A stretch of DNA of 64,000 nucleotides from Podospora comata (GCA_017354895.1 CP071496.1:744001-808000); one strand, 5' to 3'. Shown: positions 34,084 to 45,229, counted from the stretch's first letter. Numbers and translations are program-made. The notes: generated by a model not told the origin, from the sequence alone.

Positions 34084-34697
34084 TGTTAACATGTGGGTAC
34101 TACTAAGTGCCCTATTTACTGCCCTACAGATTGGTATTACAGTGGGCAGTACTGCTATAAGCAGTAACGGAATTTCCCGGCTTGGCTCCCTCTAGAATGT
34201 TCTTTATAAGGGACCCTTGCCTAGGCTTATAGGGCCACTGTGGCCTGAGGCTTAGTTAACGAATGCTAGAACCTTCTAAAGTGGCTACGAGCTTACGCAA
34301 TAAGCTGCTATAATGGTGTGATCTACAGGGCACCCCTGCCACTGAAGGATCGATGGATTTCCATGAGGTTCTACCAGACCCACTAAGGCCCACTAACCAC
34401 CCTAAGTGGTATAGGGCCTTCAGGGCCTACAGGACCCACAGTAGGCCTACGAAGGCCTATATATAGACCTCTCTCCTCTCCTGTAGAATAGTTTTCCTTT
34501 CTCTCCTCAAGGGCATTAAAGGATAATAAGAGTAATAAAGGCAATTCCTATTCCTTATACTCCACTGTATTACAGTGCCTTTCCCTTCCTTCGGCACTGC
34601 CGTCGTATCCTCCCGCTTCCGCTTGCGCACTGCTGTATCCTACAGCAACCCTGTATAGGTACTATATTATAGGCCTATCAGGGCATACCAGCTAACA
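34084..34697 (+). repeat. Family A solo LTR, copy 3
   Basis: 614 bp, flanked by GGATC on both sides (34079-34083 and 34698-34702), a clean 5-bp target duplication. Confidence 0.9.
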
Positions 34698-36061
34698 GGA
34701 TCAGAGGGTAGTTCTCTATTAGCGGTAAAGAATTATCGTAGAGGGAAGTTTCCTCCTCTACCACCGTTAGGTGTGGGCGTTATATATATAGGACCGGCCC
34801 GGGAAGATTTGAATTAGATATTAGTTTGTCGAGCCGTACGACGTACTTAGGTATTTTATAGTGCCTAGGTAGTTAAGCGCTCCCGTATACGCCGAGTTAA
34901 GGATAATACTTTTAATAGTATAGCTGTAGATAAGTACGATAATCGTACTAATGCCTGTTAGCTTATACTACGCTAAACGGAATTAATATCGGTATTAAGG
35001 TTCTACTCTATTTAAGCGCGGAATTCCTTAAGATCCTTTACTATAAGCTTCTTAACCTATTCTATAATAATTTACTTATATCTATCTAGGGTCGCAGGGT
35101 CGACGAATTCTTTTACTACAAGTCTAACGATATTTCGGTCGCGTAAGTTAACTTATTTCTCGACGTCGCTATTAAATCTCTTCTAAAATATAACCTTATT
35201 CTCGAGGGTTATTAAAGCGGAGTAGTGTCGGTTAGCGGATTCGCGTAGCTATTTAATAGCTTATTAACGTTAGTGTTTATTTTAGGTAATAACAATAATA
35301 GCTCCTTAAATTTAATTTGTAAAGGTAATATTAGTATCTTCGACCTATTAACGGAAATACTTAATTTATTAATTAAAGACCTAAACTCCGGGTTTAATTA
35401 TACTAGTGTAAACAATATATTATTCTTAAATATATTCGTGATACCGTTTAAAGCGTTCTAATTTTTAATAGTTAATACGGTCCTTATACTATTATTAAAT
35501 AAGTTAGTAAACGACTTTATATACCTCGCTTATACGTCGAAAGAGTTTAATAATCTAGAGCGCCGGATTATAGATAATACCCGGCAAGGGCTAAATATCG
35601 GAGAGGTTTTTTATAATAATATCAAAATCCTGGGGCGAGTAAAGCGTAAGCTCTATATAGTTATCGACCTATATAGGCTCGACTAAAAGAGAGCGATAGT
35701 CTGCTATATTATAGGTAGAAATAGACGCGCTATCGAGTTCTTATAGGTTTCGAGCGGTTGCGTACGTAAGTAATACCGTAGTTAGTAATATCGGAAGGGG
35801 AATATAGGTAGCGTAGCCGGGAATAAAGGATTGCGGAGTAAGCGAGGCGTTAAAAAAGTATTTTCCTATAGTAAAGTCGGAATCTTCGTTATCGTTAACC
35901 TAAGGGTTATACGGTAATAGAATAAATCCTTTAACGATATTTAAGGGTAGAACTAATAATAATATAGTGGATAATAATAAAGGAACAAAGTAGGATAAGT
36001 AGCGATAGCGCTATAGCGTTATAGTATAGTAATTATCGTCTTCGATTGTTTAAAGATTATA

Positions 36062-36416
36062 TATAATAAAGGCTGTAACATTAGACCTTGGAACTTATAG
36101 TTTAATTTAGGCTAATAATCTTTAATATCCTCGAAGTCTGTAATACTGAAAAGAAGAAGAAGGGATATAGTCTTGGTGTTTCCCAAATGCGTATTTTATC
36201 TTTCCTCGCGTAGCCCGTGCCTTTATTAGCCTCAGGCCATTGCCAAGTCCTTTAATATCCTACTGGGCCAGTGGGCTTCCTTTGATGACCGCCATGCCTC
36301 TGGTTGTCCGCCTCACTTTGAACGAGAAGCTCACAACGTGCAGTTACCCCTCTTTGCGGTGGTATCGACGGTGTTGTTGGGCGTGGTTGCAGGTGGTTGG
36401 CTTTTGCCGTGTGACA
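36062..36416 (-). repeat. Element B, right LTR (5' LTR)
   Basis: 355 bp, partner of 26264-26618; the first ~100 bp are more AT-rich. Confidence 0.88.
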
Positions 36417-37051
36417 TAAAGTATATTTATTTTAAAAACTATAGTATACTCGGTAATAAATCTAATCTATTTAAAGTTAGTTAGTCGTTCTTAAATACAC
36501 TTACCTTTATTATATTCTTTAAATACCTTTTTAATTTTTTTTTCGAAATCCTTATACGATTTAAAATACGTTTTAATTATATTTTCCTTCGCGTCGTATT
36601 TATTATTAAAATAATTTTTTAAAATCGGCTCGAACTAAATAAATACTTTATCCTTAAGCTTAAACGCGGTATATATTACTTTAAATAACTTATCCGGGAA
36701 GCGAGAAGGATAATACCGAAAATATATTTTAAACTAAATTAAAAATCTCTTTAGCTCTCCCTTAATTCTTTTATAACGATCCGGAGCCTCGAGCCTAGCG
36801 CAGTCTCCTTCCTTACGTAAAGTACTAATCTTTTAGTAAGCACGGTCTCCCTCCTTACGTAAGGTATTAATCTCCTAGTAAAGTATAATATTCTTTTATA
36901 TAAGAAAATCGTAAGAGATACGTAACTTATTTTTAAGCTTTTAAATACGAGTAAAATGCTATTTAATAGTAACTTAAGTATTAATATTTCCGGCTATAGT
37001 ATTTAATTACCTTTAACCTATCTGTAATAGAATTAAAGTAAATATATAACG

Positions 37052-37435
37052 TATAACGAATTACTATCTAGAACCTTTAAAAGGGATACTAGTCGAAAGT
37101 ACTTTTAAATAATCGTGGCTCGGTATAGCTAAATAGTATATAATAAAATATCTTAATGTCAATACTAAATACCGTAAATATAAGCTTAAATTATATACTA
37201 CGGAACTATCTATCTATACTAGCTAATTCCTCTGTATATATAGACCCGGTGCTAAGCCTGGCACTATCCTCGATCAATAGACTCGACCATCGATCCTATC
37301 GATACTGTCCCTTTTGGGATTGACTCTTTTGGATCGATCCTCGATCCCAATGATCCTGTTCTGATTGGTCCTTACTCCTGTACTAATGATTGGTTCGTGG
37401 TGCGCCCGCGCCCCACTGAGTGTTAAGCCGTGACA
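37052..37435 (-). repeat. Element C, right LTR (5' LTR)
   Basis: 384 bp, partner of 21855-22238. The right half retains near-normal GC while the left half is AT-rich. Confidence 0.8.
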
Positions 37436-37607
37436 GATAGCTCCTATAATGATTTAACTGTAGTAATTAAGCCTACTAAAGCGGCAGCTAATGCTAAGGA
37501 ACTAGGAAGGTATAGCGCTATAAGTGCTAATTTGTTAATAGAAAGTAATAAAGAAGCTTAGGTAGGTATATAAATATGAAATGGAACTATAGTTAAGATA
37601 AGTAGTA

Positions 37608-39469
37608 ACGTATATTATAAGCGAGCGACCAATATAAGCGAGCGACTACTTTTTCATAACCCTTATACTATTATCCTTAATTATTACATAATAATACTAG
37701 GAAGCAATCATAATTATATTAGAAACAGCTGAATCTAAAGTATCTGTAGCTTCCTAGCAAGTGCGCGCATTATGGCTAGGCTTGCCGCACACACTACAGC
37801 ACTAAACCTTCGTACGAGCCCCCCCTACATTACTACTATCCGGCTGCGTTTCTTACACTCCCTCCCTATTTACGGCCTTTTAATCCAGTAGATCCTGTGC
37901 CTCTTGTATAGTAAGTAACCCTCTAAGCCTCACACGTGTTTTTTTAGTTCTCCGGCGCTTACTTAGTACCTTATTAGCCTTACGGAGCGAAGAGACCTCT
38001 ACACGAAGGAAAGCCACTTAGTATATTATAGCTGTTATACCTTTAATAAGCTAGTCTACCGTAACCAGTATTAAAGTCGGGGAACTATTTTAATAGTTAG
38101 TAATATAAATTTTAATAAGCGTTAATTATAAATTAATTTCTTAAGGGTTATATAGTATTTAGGAGACCTAAGGTTATATAGTACCGGGCCGTAAGTTTAA
38201 AAGTATTAACGTATAAAGCTTTATATTTAGTTTAGAAAGTACCCTCTTTAGATCGTACGGTATAAGGTTAATACCCGTAAAGCTACTTTATATATTTTTC
38301 TCTATTATAGAGGTAAAAAAGGCTTCGCGGAAAGTATTGAGGAACTCGAGCTTACTTATATAATTAATATATATATATATTAAGTCCTCGATCTAGCGAC
38401 CGTATACTTATTTTAGCGGCTTAAAGTAGCCCACATCGAATAGCTAAAGAAGGTGGGAGGAGTGTAGAGGTATATAGAGCGTAATAATATTATTTTATTA
38501 GTAATAGCGTTCGAATTCGGTCGAGTAGTAACTTTCGTAATTATTAAAGATTAATAACCGGTATTTACCCTTTATATAGAACGCTATATAATAATCGAAG
38601 TACTTAATTTAATTTAGGCCTACCGGATTAGTAATTTAATTATTCTTTATAATTATAATACGCTAAGTAAATAATAAATTATACTCGGTATATTAATTAG
38701 CGAAGTAGTATTGCGCGACTAAAATAATAAAGGAAGGGATAGCCTAGCCGAAAGTATTAATTCCCTAAATTACTATTATTTATTTACGGTTATTAAGCTA
38801 AATTAATTTTATTTTACTAAAGCCGTCCGAAGTTATAACTACTATACTTATAAAAATAATATTTATTATAAACCTAATCTCGTCGAAATTATAAATATCG
38901 TTATTTATAATACTATATTTAACTTTAGTATTTTATATAAACGTAAACTACTCGGTAATAACCTTTAAATCTTTACACTTAGCCCTGTAATAATCGTATT
39001 TACGCGTAAAACGCGTACGGAACTATAACTAGCGTTTAACGAAGTTATATACCTAAAGCTTATTAATAGGGGGCGCGTTACGTAGGCTTAGTAGTTAGTT
39101 AACTATATCTTTTATACTACGTAATTTTAGTAGAAAAGCTTAAGTATATAGCTTAATAACGTATTAAACAATAGTATCCTCTTCGGATTAAGTAAGCTTC
39201 TTCGATTTGGGTGTAATATCGCGTCGTATAGGCCAGCCAGCGCGTCGGTGTTTAAGCGTATTGCGATCGACGTTATATATTTTAGCTGTAGCTAATATAC
39301 TTAGATTTTTATTATTTTAAAGAGCCTTAAGGGCTAAGATTATATAGGCTTCCTTTAAAGTAGATAGCATTTTGGATTATTAAGAAAATAAGGTTTTGAG
39401 GATAAGGTTACGCGTCGCGTGAAAAAACTAGTCGCTCGCTTATATTAGTCGCTCGCTTATAATATACGT
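37608..39469 (-). mobile_element. Pogo/Fot1-type DNA transposon, full-length RIP-decayed copy
   Basis: 1862 bp between TA dinucleotides (37606-37607 and 39470-39471) with the same inverted ends as the copy at 14444-15564, including the doubled GCGAGCGACC motif. It lies in the opposite orientation. The zinc-knuckle end (near 37.75 kb) and the HTH end (near 39.35 kb) are still readable on the minus strand, and the central DDE part is present but full of C-to-T type decay and stops. It is the longer reference for the deleted copy. Confidence 0.88.
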
Positions 39470-39471
39470 TA

Positions 39472-39920
39472 TATTGGTTTATATGACGATTCAACTAGGT
39501 CTTTACGTTAACTTGCAAATTCGGTATTCGAACTTAAGCTGGTTAATTTAGACATTTCGAAATTAAACATATTTTTTCCAAGCTGAAATTGACAGGGGGG
39601 TAGGGTGGAAGAGGCAGTGCTGCTCCTAACTACACACCCCACCCAAGTCCAAAAGCGGCAATCATTTCCCTTGGCCGGGAAGAACAGGCTGACTCCCAAA
39701 TCTGCATAGTTCATTTGTGATGCAGTGGAGGTGAGGCCATTTTCCAGAGTCCCAACACCATGCGGTCTTCATCTTAACTCAAAGCCAAGAAAGTCGTCAT
39801 GAAGAGCAGACAAGTCGCCATCTTGAAATCGAAAAAGGCATGACTGGGAGCGTTTGACTTGGTGCCCGGGGTTTGGGTGAGTGAAACCGCTACATAAGCG
39901 AGTCAGCCACAACATCTTGC
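39472..39920. other. Right border of the RIP block, no gene seen
   Basis: Composition returns to normal. One 68-codon ATG frame (39508-39714, minus) has no family signal and is probably chance. Confidence 0.45.
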
Positions 39921-40486
39921 CTACGGTCCAACCCGCTCTCGAACCGTCACAAGCTGAGTGGCAAGAGACGTTGTCGTTGTTCCCAACTCCAATTTCTCCA
40001 CACCCTGAGTAATAGCCACCATCTTATATCCCAACGCGATCCCATCCATGGCCGTTTTCGGCGTAGGCCCCGCGTCTCCAACAGAAGTCCACGTGCAATC
40101 AAGCCGGTTAGACGGAAACCCATCAGTATAAACCACCCCAAGTCTATGAATGTCCCCGTTGTCTGGCTCCTTGATGCCGGATCCTAGAGGTGTGCAGGTC
40201 GCACGGTGAGATGTTGGAATACCCTTGTAAGTCAGATCTTGCGTCGCGGCCGCGCTGTAAAGGGTGTCGCCTTCTACAAACGTCGCGGTGCCGACTAGGA
40301 AGTCCGTTGGCGAGCGTGTTTCGGGGGGTGTTTGGATAGGGGTAACTGGGCAGTCTTTTTTTGCGCATGTGAGGAAGTATGTTGTTGTGCCGGATGTTTG
40401 GCCTATGACCGAGATGGCTCCTGGGCATAACATACCACCGAGAATAGGGCCAAGGAAAGGATTTTGGACGCCATCGCTGGGGAGAT
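39921..40486 (-). CDS. Probable secreted protein, last exon; start uncertain
   Basis: The clear frame (ATG at 40433, extended upstream without ATG to about 40486) encodes GPILGGMLCPGAISVIGQTS and a Cys/Thr-rich remainder ending at 39921. It resembles small secreted, possibly GPI-anchored fungal proteins. A different frame over the same bases starts with a perfect signal-peptide look (ATG at 40469, MASKILSLALFSVVCYAQ) but stops after 23 codons. Either a first exon lies upstream and is spliced to a CCCCAG acceptor near 40487, or a frameshift separates signal peptide and mature part. No catalytic motif seen. Confidence 0.42.
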
Positions 40487-40882
40487 CTCATGAATGCATG
40501 GAAGACAGAAAAGAAAAGAAGAAGAAAAAGGAAGAGCATAACAGCAACATAAGGAATCAATTAGTCTCTAAGTTGCTGTGGTTGTTCATGCAGATCTTGT
40601 TTATGCGGATTGTAATCGTTTTGCCAAGTCCCAACGCTAAGCCTGTTTTGCAACTCGGCCTAGGCTTGTTCGAGAGGGGAAGACGGGCAAAGAGCAGTCT
40701 GGACGCGGTTGAGGCTCATAATTTGGGGAGGCCTCTCACCTAGCATGTAAAAATATGATCTGAGAGATGAAAGACAGGCTCCAGTAAACGAATAAGAGTT
40801 ATGTACTATGTGCCATCACTTACCTTGGTCAAGTTCACTAACCTCCACTCGTCACACTTCTCCTTAGATCCACCACATTCGA

Positions 40883-41927
40883 CTAGTCGTTTTCCCCAGT
40901 GAAGTTTGAGGTGCTGGTACCTGCGAGATGGCTTGTGAATAATGAGGTTTGGCCTTCCATATACTGAGAGAAGAAGGCGGTGAAACTGGTGAGAAACGGG
41001 TTGGCATCGGTGGTAGCAGGTCGGAGATCCTTGCGAGCACCCAGTTTCCATGTTTTCATCGACTTGAGGCAGTCATCATGTGCCGCTTGCTTTTCCTGTC
41101 GACACTTCGCCTTTGACACCTCGAAATCATCACCGGGGTTTCTTGGGCGCTTGGAGACTCCTCGTGGCGATGTGTTACTACTAGTTGGTGTCTTTGGACG
41201 AGTTGACGTTCGAACAGTTTGAGTCGATGTCATAGCTTTGACCCAGTCCAGTAATTGAGAATGGCATTCAGTACCGCTGGGGTAAACGTTGGGGCGTTCG
41301 GACAGTAGGATGCGGCATAGAATATGCTCGATCAAGGCAATGCCATTGGCAAGATCTTGTTCCGTGATAGAGAGTTGGTCCTTGAGGAGGATCGTGCCAC
41401 CTGGTGTGATGGCATACTGCGTACCAAGTTGAAGCCGCTTCCGCTTGTCAGCCTTTTGTTCCAAATGGGCTATGTGTATGGGCAAACTTACAAATCTAAA
41501 CATGCCTTTAACCTGTTCTTCGTCACCAGAGAAAAAAGTCTTGCGGAATTTGGTGAGCTTTGTAAATGGCCAGACCAAGCTGTTCCAAGTTCTTATGCCT
41601 CGCTCCAAGTGTCATGTGGAACGTCAAGGCTGGTTTCTGCCAAAGTCTTTGACTCTCGGTAATTGTGATTGCTTTCATGATCTCAGCTGCTCGTTCGTGC
41701 TGTGGAGGGGACTTTGGTTTGGTGGTCTGAGTTTGATGATGTGGACGGCTCTCCCCTGGAGGGAAGAGTGGCGTCGAAACCTGCGGGCAGAGCTGCCTTG
41801 ATATCGGCAAAGAGCTTCTCACAAGTCACGATGTGGGTATATGGCTCGTTCTCATGAGCAGCAATGACCATGCCTACCAAGCTGTGAGTATCCTGTGTCA
41901 CTACCCACGCCCCCGAACAATCAAGAG
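40883..41927 (-). pseudogene. 5'-truncated protein with protease-like CSGAWVV block; one apparent frameshift
   Basis: From an acceptor near 41927 the frame reads ALDCSGAWVV, TQDTHSLVGMVI and IVTCEKLFADIKAAL. That recalls the GDCGAWVVD...GHIVA...VF-D-I segment of fungal trypsin-like/hypothetical proteins, although the GDSG-like Ser position is poorly kept. Further exons give KPALTFHMTLGARHKNLEQL and GDEEQVKGMFRF, where a T-run near 41530 shifts the frame by one. A normal intron (GTAAGT to ACGCAG) leads to a last exon (YAITPGGTILLKDQLSI...) with a Ser/Thr/Lys-rich tail ending at 40883. There is no room for the missing N-terminus, since a plus-strand fragment and the FAD oxidase follow directly. 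I consider it a gene remnant. Confidence 0.45.
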
Positions 41928-41992
41928 CTGCACAAAGAATTAACTTCCAATACTACCTATTTGAATCCAAACATGTCTCAAAGGGCTCACCA

Positions 41993-42262
41993 GTGAGAAT
42001 CCAGCAGCTACGAATGGACAGGGCAGGAGAGAACCTATTGCAGTTTGCCACATTCTGGATAGCCACCGCGGTCGGGATATACACGCTGGCGAGCATCGCG
42101 CTTGGGGTTGCGTCAGTGGTGTACGCTGTCAAGGCGGACGATATGGGACTCAAGCAGTACCAGGTGGCGGTTTGGCAGTTTTGTCTTGATCTTGAACAGG
42201 CAAGCGACGTGGGGAATAGGAGGTGGAGGGGGTTTTGTTATGACGATGACAGGGGAGTGTAA
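41993..42262 (+). pseudogene. C-terminal fragment of a fungal membrane-anchored protein
   Basis: Open frame without ATG reads RIQQLRMDRAGENLLQFATF and a transmembrane helix (IATAVGIYTLASIALGVASV), then KADDMGLKQYQVAVWQ. It resembles the C-terminal anchor of the protein ending at 8779 (QWWTFWAVIVLGV...). No N-terminal part is present, so it is probably a remnant or the last exon of a lost gene. Confidence 0.4.
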
Positions 42263-42310
42263 TTAACTGCTACCAAACACAGACGCTACATCGATTTTAC
42301 ATCTCACAGC

Positions 42311-43804
42311 TTATGGCTTCCACCCCCCAGTCCGATTCCTAAACAACCCCTCCGGATCAACCTCCTCCGCCACCTCCCTCGCCAACGCCCTATTCTCCGG
42401 CTTCAACCTCCCGAAATAATCCTGTCTGTAGAACCCATAGTTCATAAACACCGGCAAGTCAACATTATCAGGTAATTTCCCCTCCGCCTGCCAGCTCAAG
42501 ACCCTTTCCCGGATCCCGGTATATGTCTCCTGCATTTTGCCATCCATAAGGGGGTAATCCAACGGGTTGAGAAAAGCATAATTCATCTCAATAATCAGCT
42601 TATCCGCATCAGGATCAGCATCGATCAAATCAGGGGACTTTTCCCTCGCCGCGGCAGCAATGCGTTTAGGGAACGGTTGGTAGGCTATGCTAGCCACAAT
42701 CCCGGGAACGGCGAGCGTGGTGAGGGAGATGTTTCTCCAGTGGGCGTGGATTCCCTCTAACACTTCGACAGAGTGAGTTGTGGACGGCAAGGGGATTGTT
42801 TCTGTCCCGATTTGGACTTGGAATCCTTTCAGCACGACCCAGTTGGAGAAGGTCATTAGGTCGGCGTAGGTGCGGGTTCGGGCGGTGTTGGCTATGGGGC
42901 CGATGGAGGTGAAGTTGGTGAAGGTTCCTGCAGGTGGGGTAGGGCCATCGTAGAAGAGGAAGAGGATCCAGGAGTCGACGAGATTGACTTGTGCGCGCTC
43001 GGCCGTGACGATGACGGCGGCGCGGTCGTCGGTGTTGTATTCGGTGAAGTCGCGGACGGCTTGGAGGATCTTCTTGTCTGTGGCTGGGGTGCGGAGGAAG
43101 AGAAGGTTACCGCCCCAGACGTTGCCTTGTGGGTAGGCTTGGGTTTTGTAGTTGGTGACGATGCCGAAGTTGTTGCCGCCGCCTTTGAGGGCTTTGAATA
43201 GGGAGGGGTGGTTGGTTGCAGAGGGGTAGGTGATGGTGCCGTTGGGGAGGACGAGTTCGTATTCGAGGACGGAGGAAGCAGACCAGCCGTGTTGGGCGGA
43301 CATGTATGAGAGACCTCCGCCGAGCATAAGACCGCCTGTGCCCGTGTTGCCGATGCGGCCGCCTACAAAGGTCCAGCCAGTGCCTTGGAGCTTCTGGGCC
43401 AGGCCGTCGAGACGGTTGCCGGGACCAAAATCGAGGATGCCGGTTGCAGGATCGAGATTGGCATGGTCGAGGTTCTGGGTCGAGATCAAGGGACCGCCGT
43501 CAACAGAAGCGTAGTAGTTGTTTGGGGAGTGGCCACCGGATTTCACGGCAAAGTGCTCGTCGTTGGTGTTGAGAACCGAGATGATGGTGGATACTTCGGC
43601 TGCAGACTTGGGGAATATGATGCAGGACGGCTTGAGGGCGCTGCAGGATGCGGACCAGTACTCGGTTTGCTCGGCAATATATGTCGGCGAGATGGGTGCC
43701 GAGACTTTGATGTTGGTGTTTGCTCGAAGCTCGGAACAAGTATCTCCCTTCACCACCGAGATCAAAGAGGCAACGGCCACGAGGGAAGCCACGAGGGACT
43801 GCAT
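42311..43804 (-). CDS. Secreted FAD-linked oxidase, PCMH/BBE type (497 aa)
   Basis: Single exon. ATG at 43804 opens a signal peptide (MQSLVASLVAVASLISVVKG); a longer TTG frame exists but lacks ATG. The PCMH FAD-binding domain is clear: PSCIIFPKSAAEVSTIISVL, then VKSGGHSPNN with the His that normally carries 8-alpha-histidyl FAD, IGNTGTGGLMLGGGLSY and GGGNNFGIVTNYKTQAY. The end (YGFYRQDYFGRLKPENRALA, then DPEGLF) matches the berberine-bridge C-terminal block. Relatives oxidise carbohydrates or alkaloid-like and other small molecules with oxygen, giving H2O2. The second flavin-binding Cys of bicovalent enzymes is not evident at GGGLSY, so monocovalent attachment is likely. A TATA-like ATAAAA lies about 80 bp upstream on the minus strand. 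The frame is intact. Confidence 0.9.
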   Translation of the reverse strand: MQSLVASLVAVASLISVVKGDTCSELRANTNIKVSAPISPTYIAEQTEYWSASCSALKPSCIIFPKSAAEVSTIISVLNTNDEHFAVKSGGHSPNNYYASVDGGPLISTQNLDHANLDPATGILDFGPGNRLDGLAQKLQGTGWTFVGGRIGNTGTGGLMLGGGLSYMSAQHGWSASSVLEYELVLPNGTITYPSATNHPSLFKALKGGGNNFGIVTNYKTQAYPQGNVWGGNLLFLRTPATDKKILQAVRDFTEYNTDDRAAVIVTAERAQVNLVDSWILFLFYDGPTPPAGTFTNFTSIGPIANTARTRTYADLMTFSNWVVLKGFQVQIGTETIPLPSTTHSVEVLEGIHAHWRNISLTTLAVPGIVASIAYQPFPKRIAAAAREKSPDLIDADPDADKLIIEMNYAFLNPLDYPLMDGKMQETYTGIRERVLSWQAEGKLPDNVDLPVFMNYGFYRQDYFGRLKPENRALAREVAEEVDPEGLFRNRTGGWKP

Positions 43805-45132
43805 CTTGAGTTCTGCCTTGAAGAAGACTCGATGGGCCAACTGGTGCTAAGATCCTAAATGCTTTTGGCTTCACTGACCCTTTTATCCTTGCTGTGTTCT
43901 ACTTGACTCTCCTGTTATCGTCCAGACAAAGTCAACAATGACGTGACGTCCAGTGCTATCCCCAAACGGACTTTTCTCCATCCTGTATTCCGGCAAGATC
44001 ACCGTCATCTTGCATTCGAGCCCCCAAAACGGGCAGATGCCCCCCTGGCGGGAGTTTGGAGAAGGAGAATGGAACACGCAGTCAATAGTGAGACAATAAC
44101 GGCGTGGAATGGTGAGAAAAGTCGGTAGCGAGCATGAAAACTGCTGGCTTACATGCAGGGCGATACTAGAACCTGGTTTTAGGGTATAAAGCCTTGGTTA
44201 GTCTGCCATGAACCCACCGCATTGTCAGCCTTTTCTCCGAACTTACCTCAACCATACGACGGCAATTGGCTGCTGTGTCCTACCGCTATCCAAAGTCCCG
44301 TGCAGGCTACGAACTGACCTGAGCTGGCGGCTTCAACCAAGAATGGCTTTCTTTTGAGGTTGACGATACGACGCAATGGTCAGGTCCCATAATATGATCG
44401 CCATATTAGGCCCTGATCAGCGGGTATAACCGTTCTTCGATTCATTTGACAACAACTGACAGCTGTGACATGTGGGGCTGAGAGGCGCAGAACAGTTGCA
44501 TTTCTGCATACTTCGGCCACAGAATCCTGTTTCTCCAGGGCTTGGTTCTTTTTGGTGTATCTGGTGTTACCCAAAGTTACCTTGAGCCAGCTCGTCTGAG
44601 TTGCCGGGAGGATGTGATTGGCTTGGCCCCAACTTGACGTTGGCAGAAACCTTCAGCTCTAGCTGCAAAAACCGACTAGCTTACGTTCCTTGCGATGATC
44701 AGTTCTGAATCCGTGGATGTTCAAAAAGAAGGTCTGTCCCGCCCCATGCTCGAGCAACGCCAGATCCTGCAGTCTTCCTATCTAGTGGCAATATTTTTCC
44801 TGGAAAGGAAAGGTGGGCGTTTCAACAACGAGCGAAGTTACCTCGTCACCATCAGACCACTTCTTCAGCACAGATGTTATTTGCTTGGCGCAGACTTCAA
44901 GTTCACTTTCACGATAAGCAGAGTAAAAGGTCTTCATTCAGGTAAAATAGAGGGACACAATAACCAACAGGAATCAAGAGTGGTAAGCAATCTTTGACGC
45001 CTGGTCCAAAAGTTTTGCGCTAGGATACCGAGTCAAGGGGGGGGGGCCGTCTCAGCTGCAATTTCCACTGTCCTTCTTAGGTCCCAGCTTCTCCACCAAC
45101 GGCAAGCTACGACAGGTGTTAACATCTGTAAA
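43805..45132. other. Intergenic region, no convincing gene
   Basis: About 1.3 kb. A 100-codon plus-strand ATG frame at 44695-44997 has no family signal or intron-like context and is listed here only as a possibility. A G-run lies at 45039-45048. Confidence 0.4.
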
Positions 45133-45213
45133 TCTTCCGTAGTATAGTGGTCAGTATGTGAGCTTGTCATTCCAACAACGCTCGAGACCCGGGTTCAATT
45201 CCCGGCGGGAGAG
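45133..45213 (+). tRNA. tRNA-Asp (GTC) with 9-nt intron
   Basis: The acceptor stem TCTTCCG pairs with CGGGAGA (one G-U); discriminator G at 45213. D-arm TAGTATAGTGGTCAGTAT is typical of tRNA-Asp. The anticodon stem TGAGC/GCTCG encloses TTGTCA, and 9 nt (TTCCAACAA) lie after A37, the canonical intron site. The T-arm is CCGGG-TTCAATT-CCCGG. Confidence 0.92.
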
Positions 45214-45229
45214 TCAAACCACAATATCA

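Larger units (their letters stand above)
26264..36416 (-). mobile_element. Element B: fossil Ty3/Gypsy-type LTR retrotransposon, complete outline, nested in element C
   Basis: Two 355-bp LTRs at 26264-26618 and 36062-36416 are flanked by identical TAAAG (26259-26263 and 36417-36421), a clean 5-bp target duplication. A polypurine tract (minus strand, AAGGGGGGAGATAG) abuts the left LTR, so the coding direction is leftward. The decayed reverse-transcriptase region is recognisable at about 28.6-29.6 kb, with RNase H/integrase territory to its left; that order is Ty3/Gypsy. Family A LTRs and a duplicated segment occupy 30121-34697. Subtracting them leaves roughly 6.9 kb, a normal Gypsy length. Strongly RIP-decayed with very many breaks. 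Confidence 0.82.
21855..37435 (-). mobile_element. Element C: fossil LTR retrotransposon, Ty3/Gypsy-like, interrupted by element B
   Basis: Two 384-bp LTRs (TGTGAC...GTGACA) at 21855-22238 and 37052-37435 in the same orientation bound the element. A purine tract (minus strand) lies next to the left LTR, so transcription ran leftward. The region around 23.3-24.0 kb recalls a decayed minus-strand reverse-transcriptase region. Element B (26264-36416) and one family A LTR (22346-22968) sit inside it; without them about 4.8 kb remains, shorter than usual. The flanks (GAGTT left, GATAG right) do not match as a target duplication. Heavily decayed with very many breaks; the oldest layer of the nest. 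Confidence 0.7.
20100..39480. other. RIP-decayed AT-rich repeat block
   Basis: Over 19 kb the sequence is dominated by TA, AAT and TTA words with few CA/TG steps, the mark of repeat-induced point mutation. Hardly any frame exceeds 60 codons. Islands of normal composition remain at about 21080-21480, in the family A LTRs, in the family B LTRs and at the outer pogo ends. Two nested LTR retrotransposons, four family A LTRs and one DNA transposon are recognised within it. 20190-21080 and 21480-21854 hold further decayed repeat sequence that I cannot assign. Confidence 0.9.

Noticed and set aside
30121-34697. Reading the three family A LTRs with the segments between them as one or two complete retrotransposons
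   Set aside because: The segments between the LTRs are element B interior and the target duplications show independent solo insertions, so they are not family A internal regions.
45039-45048. G-run as a possible quadruplex element
   Set aside because: A single run of ten G with no further G-tracts nearby cannot be supported as a functional element.
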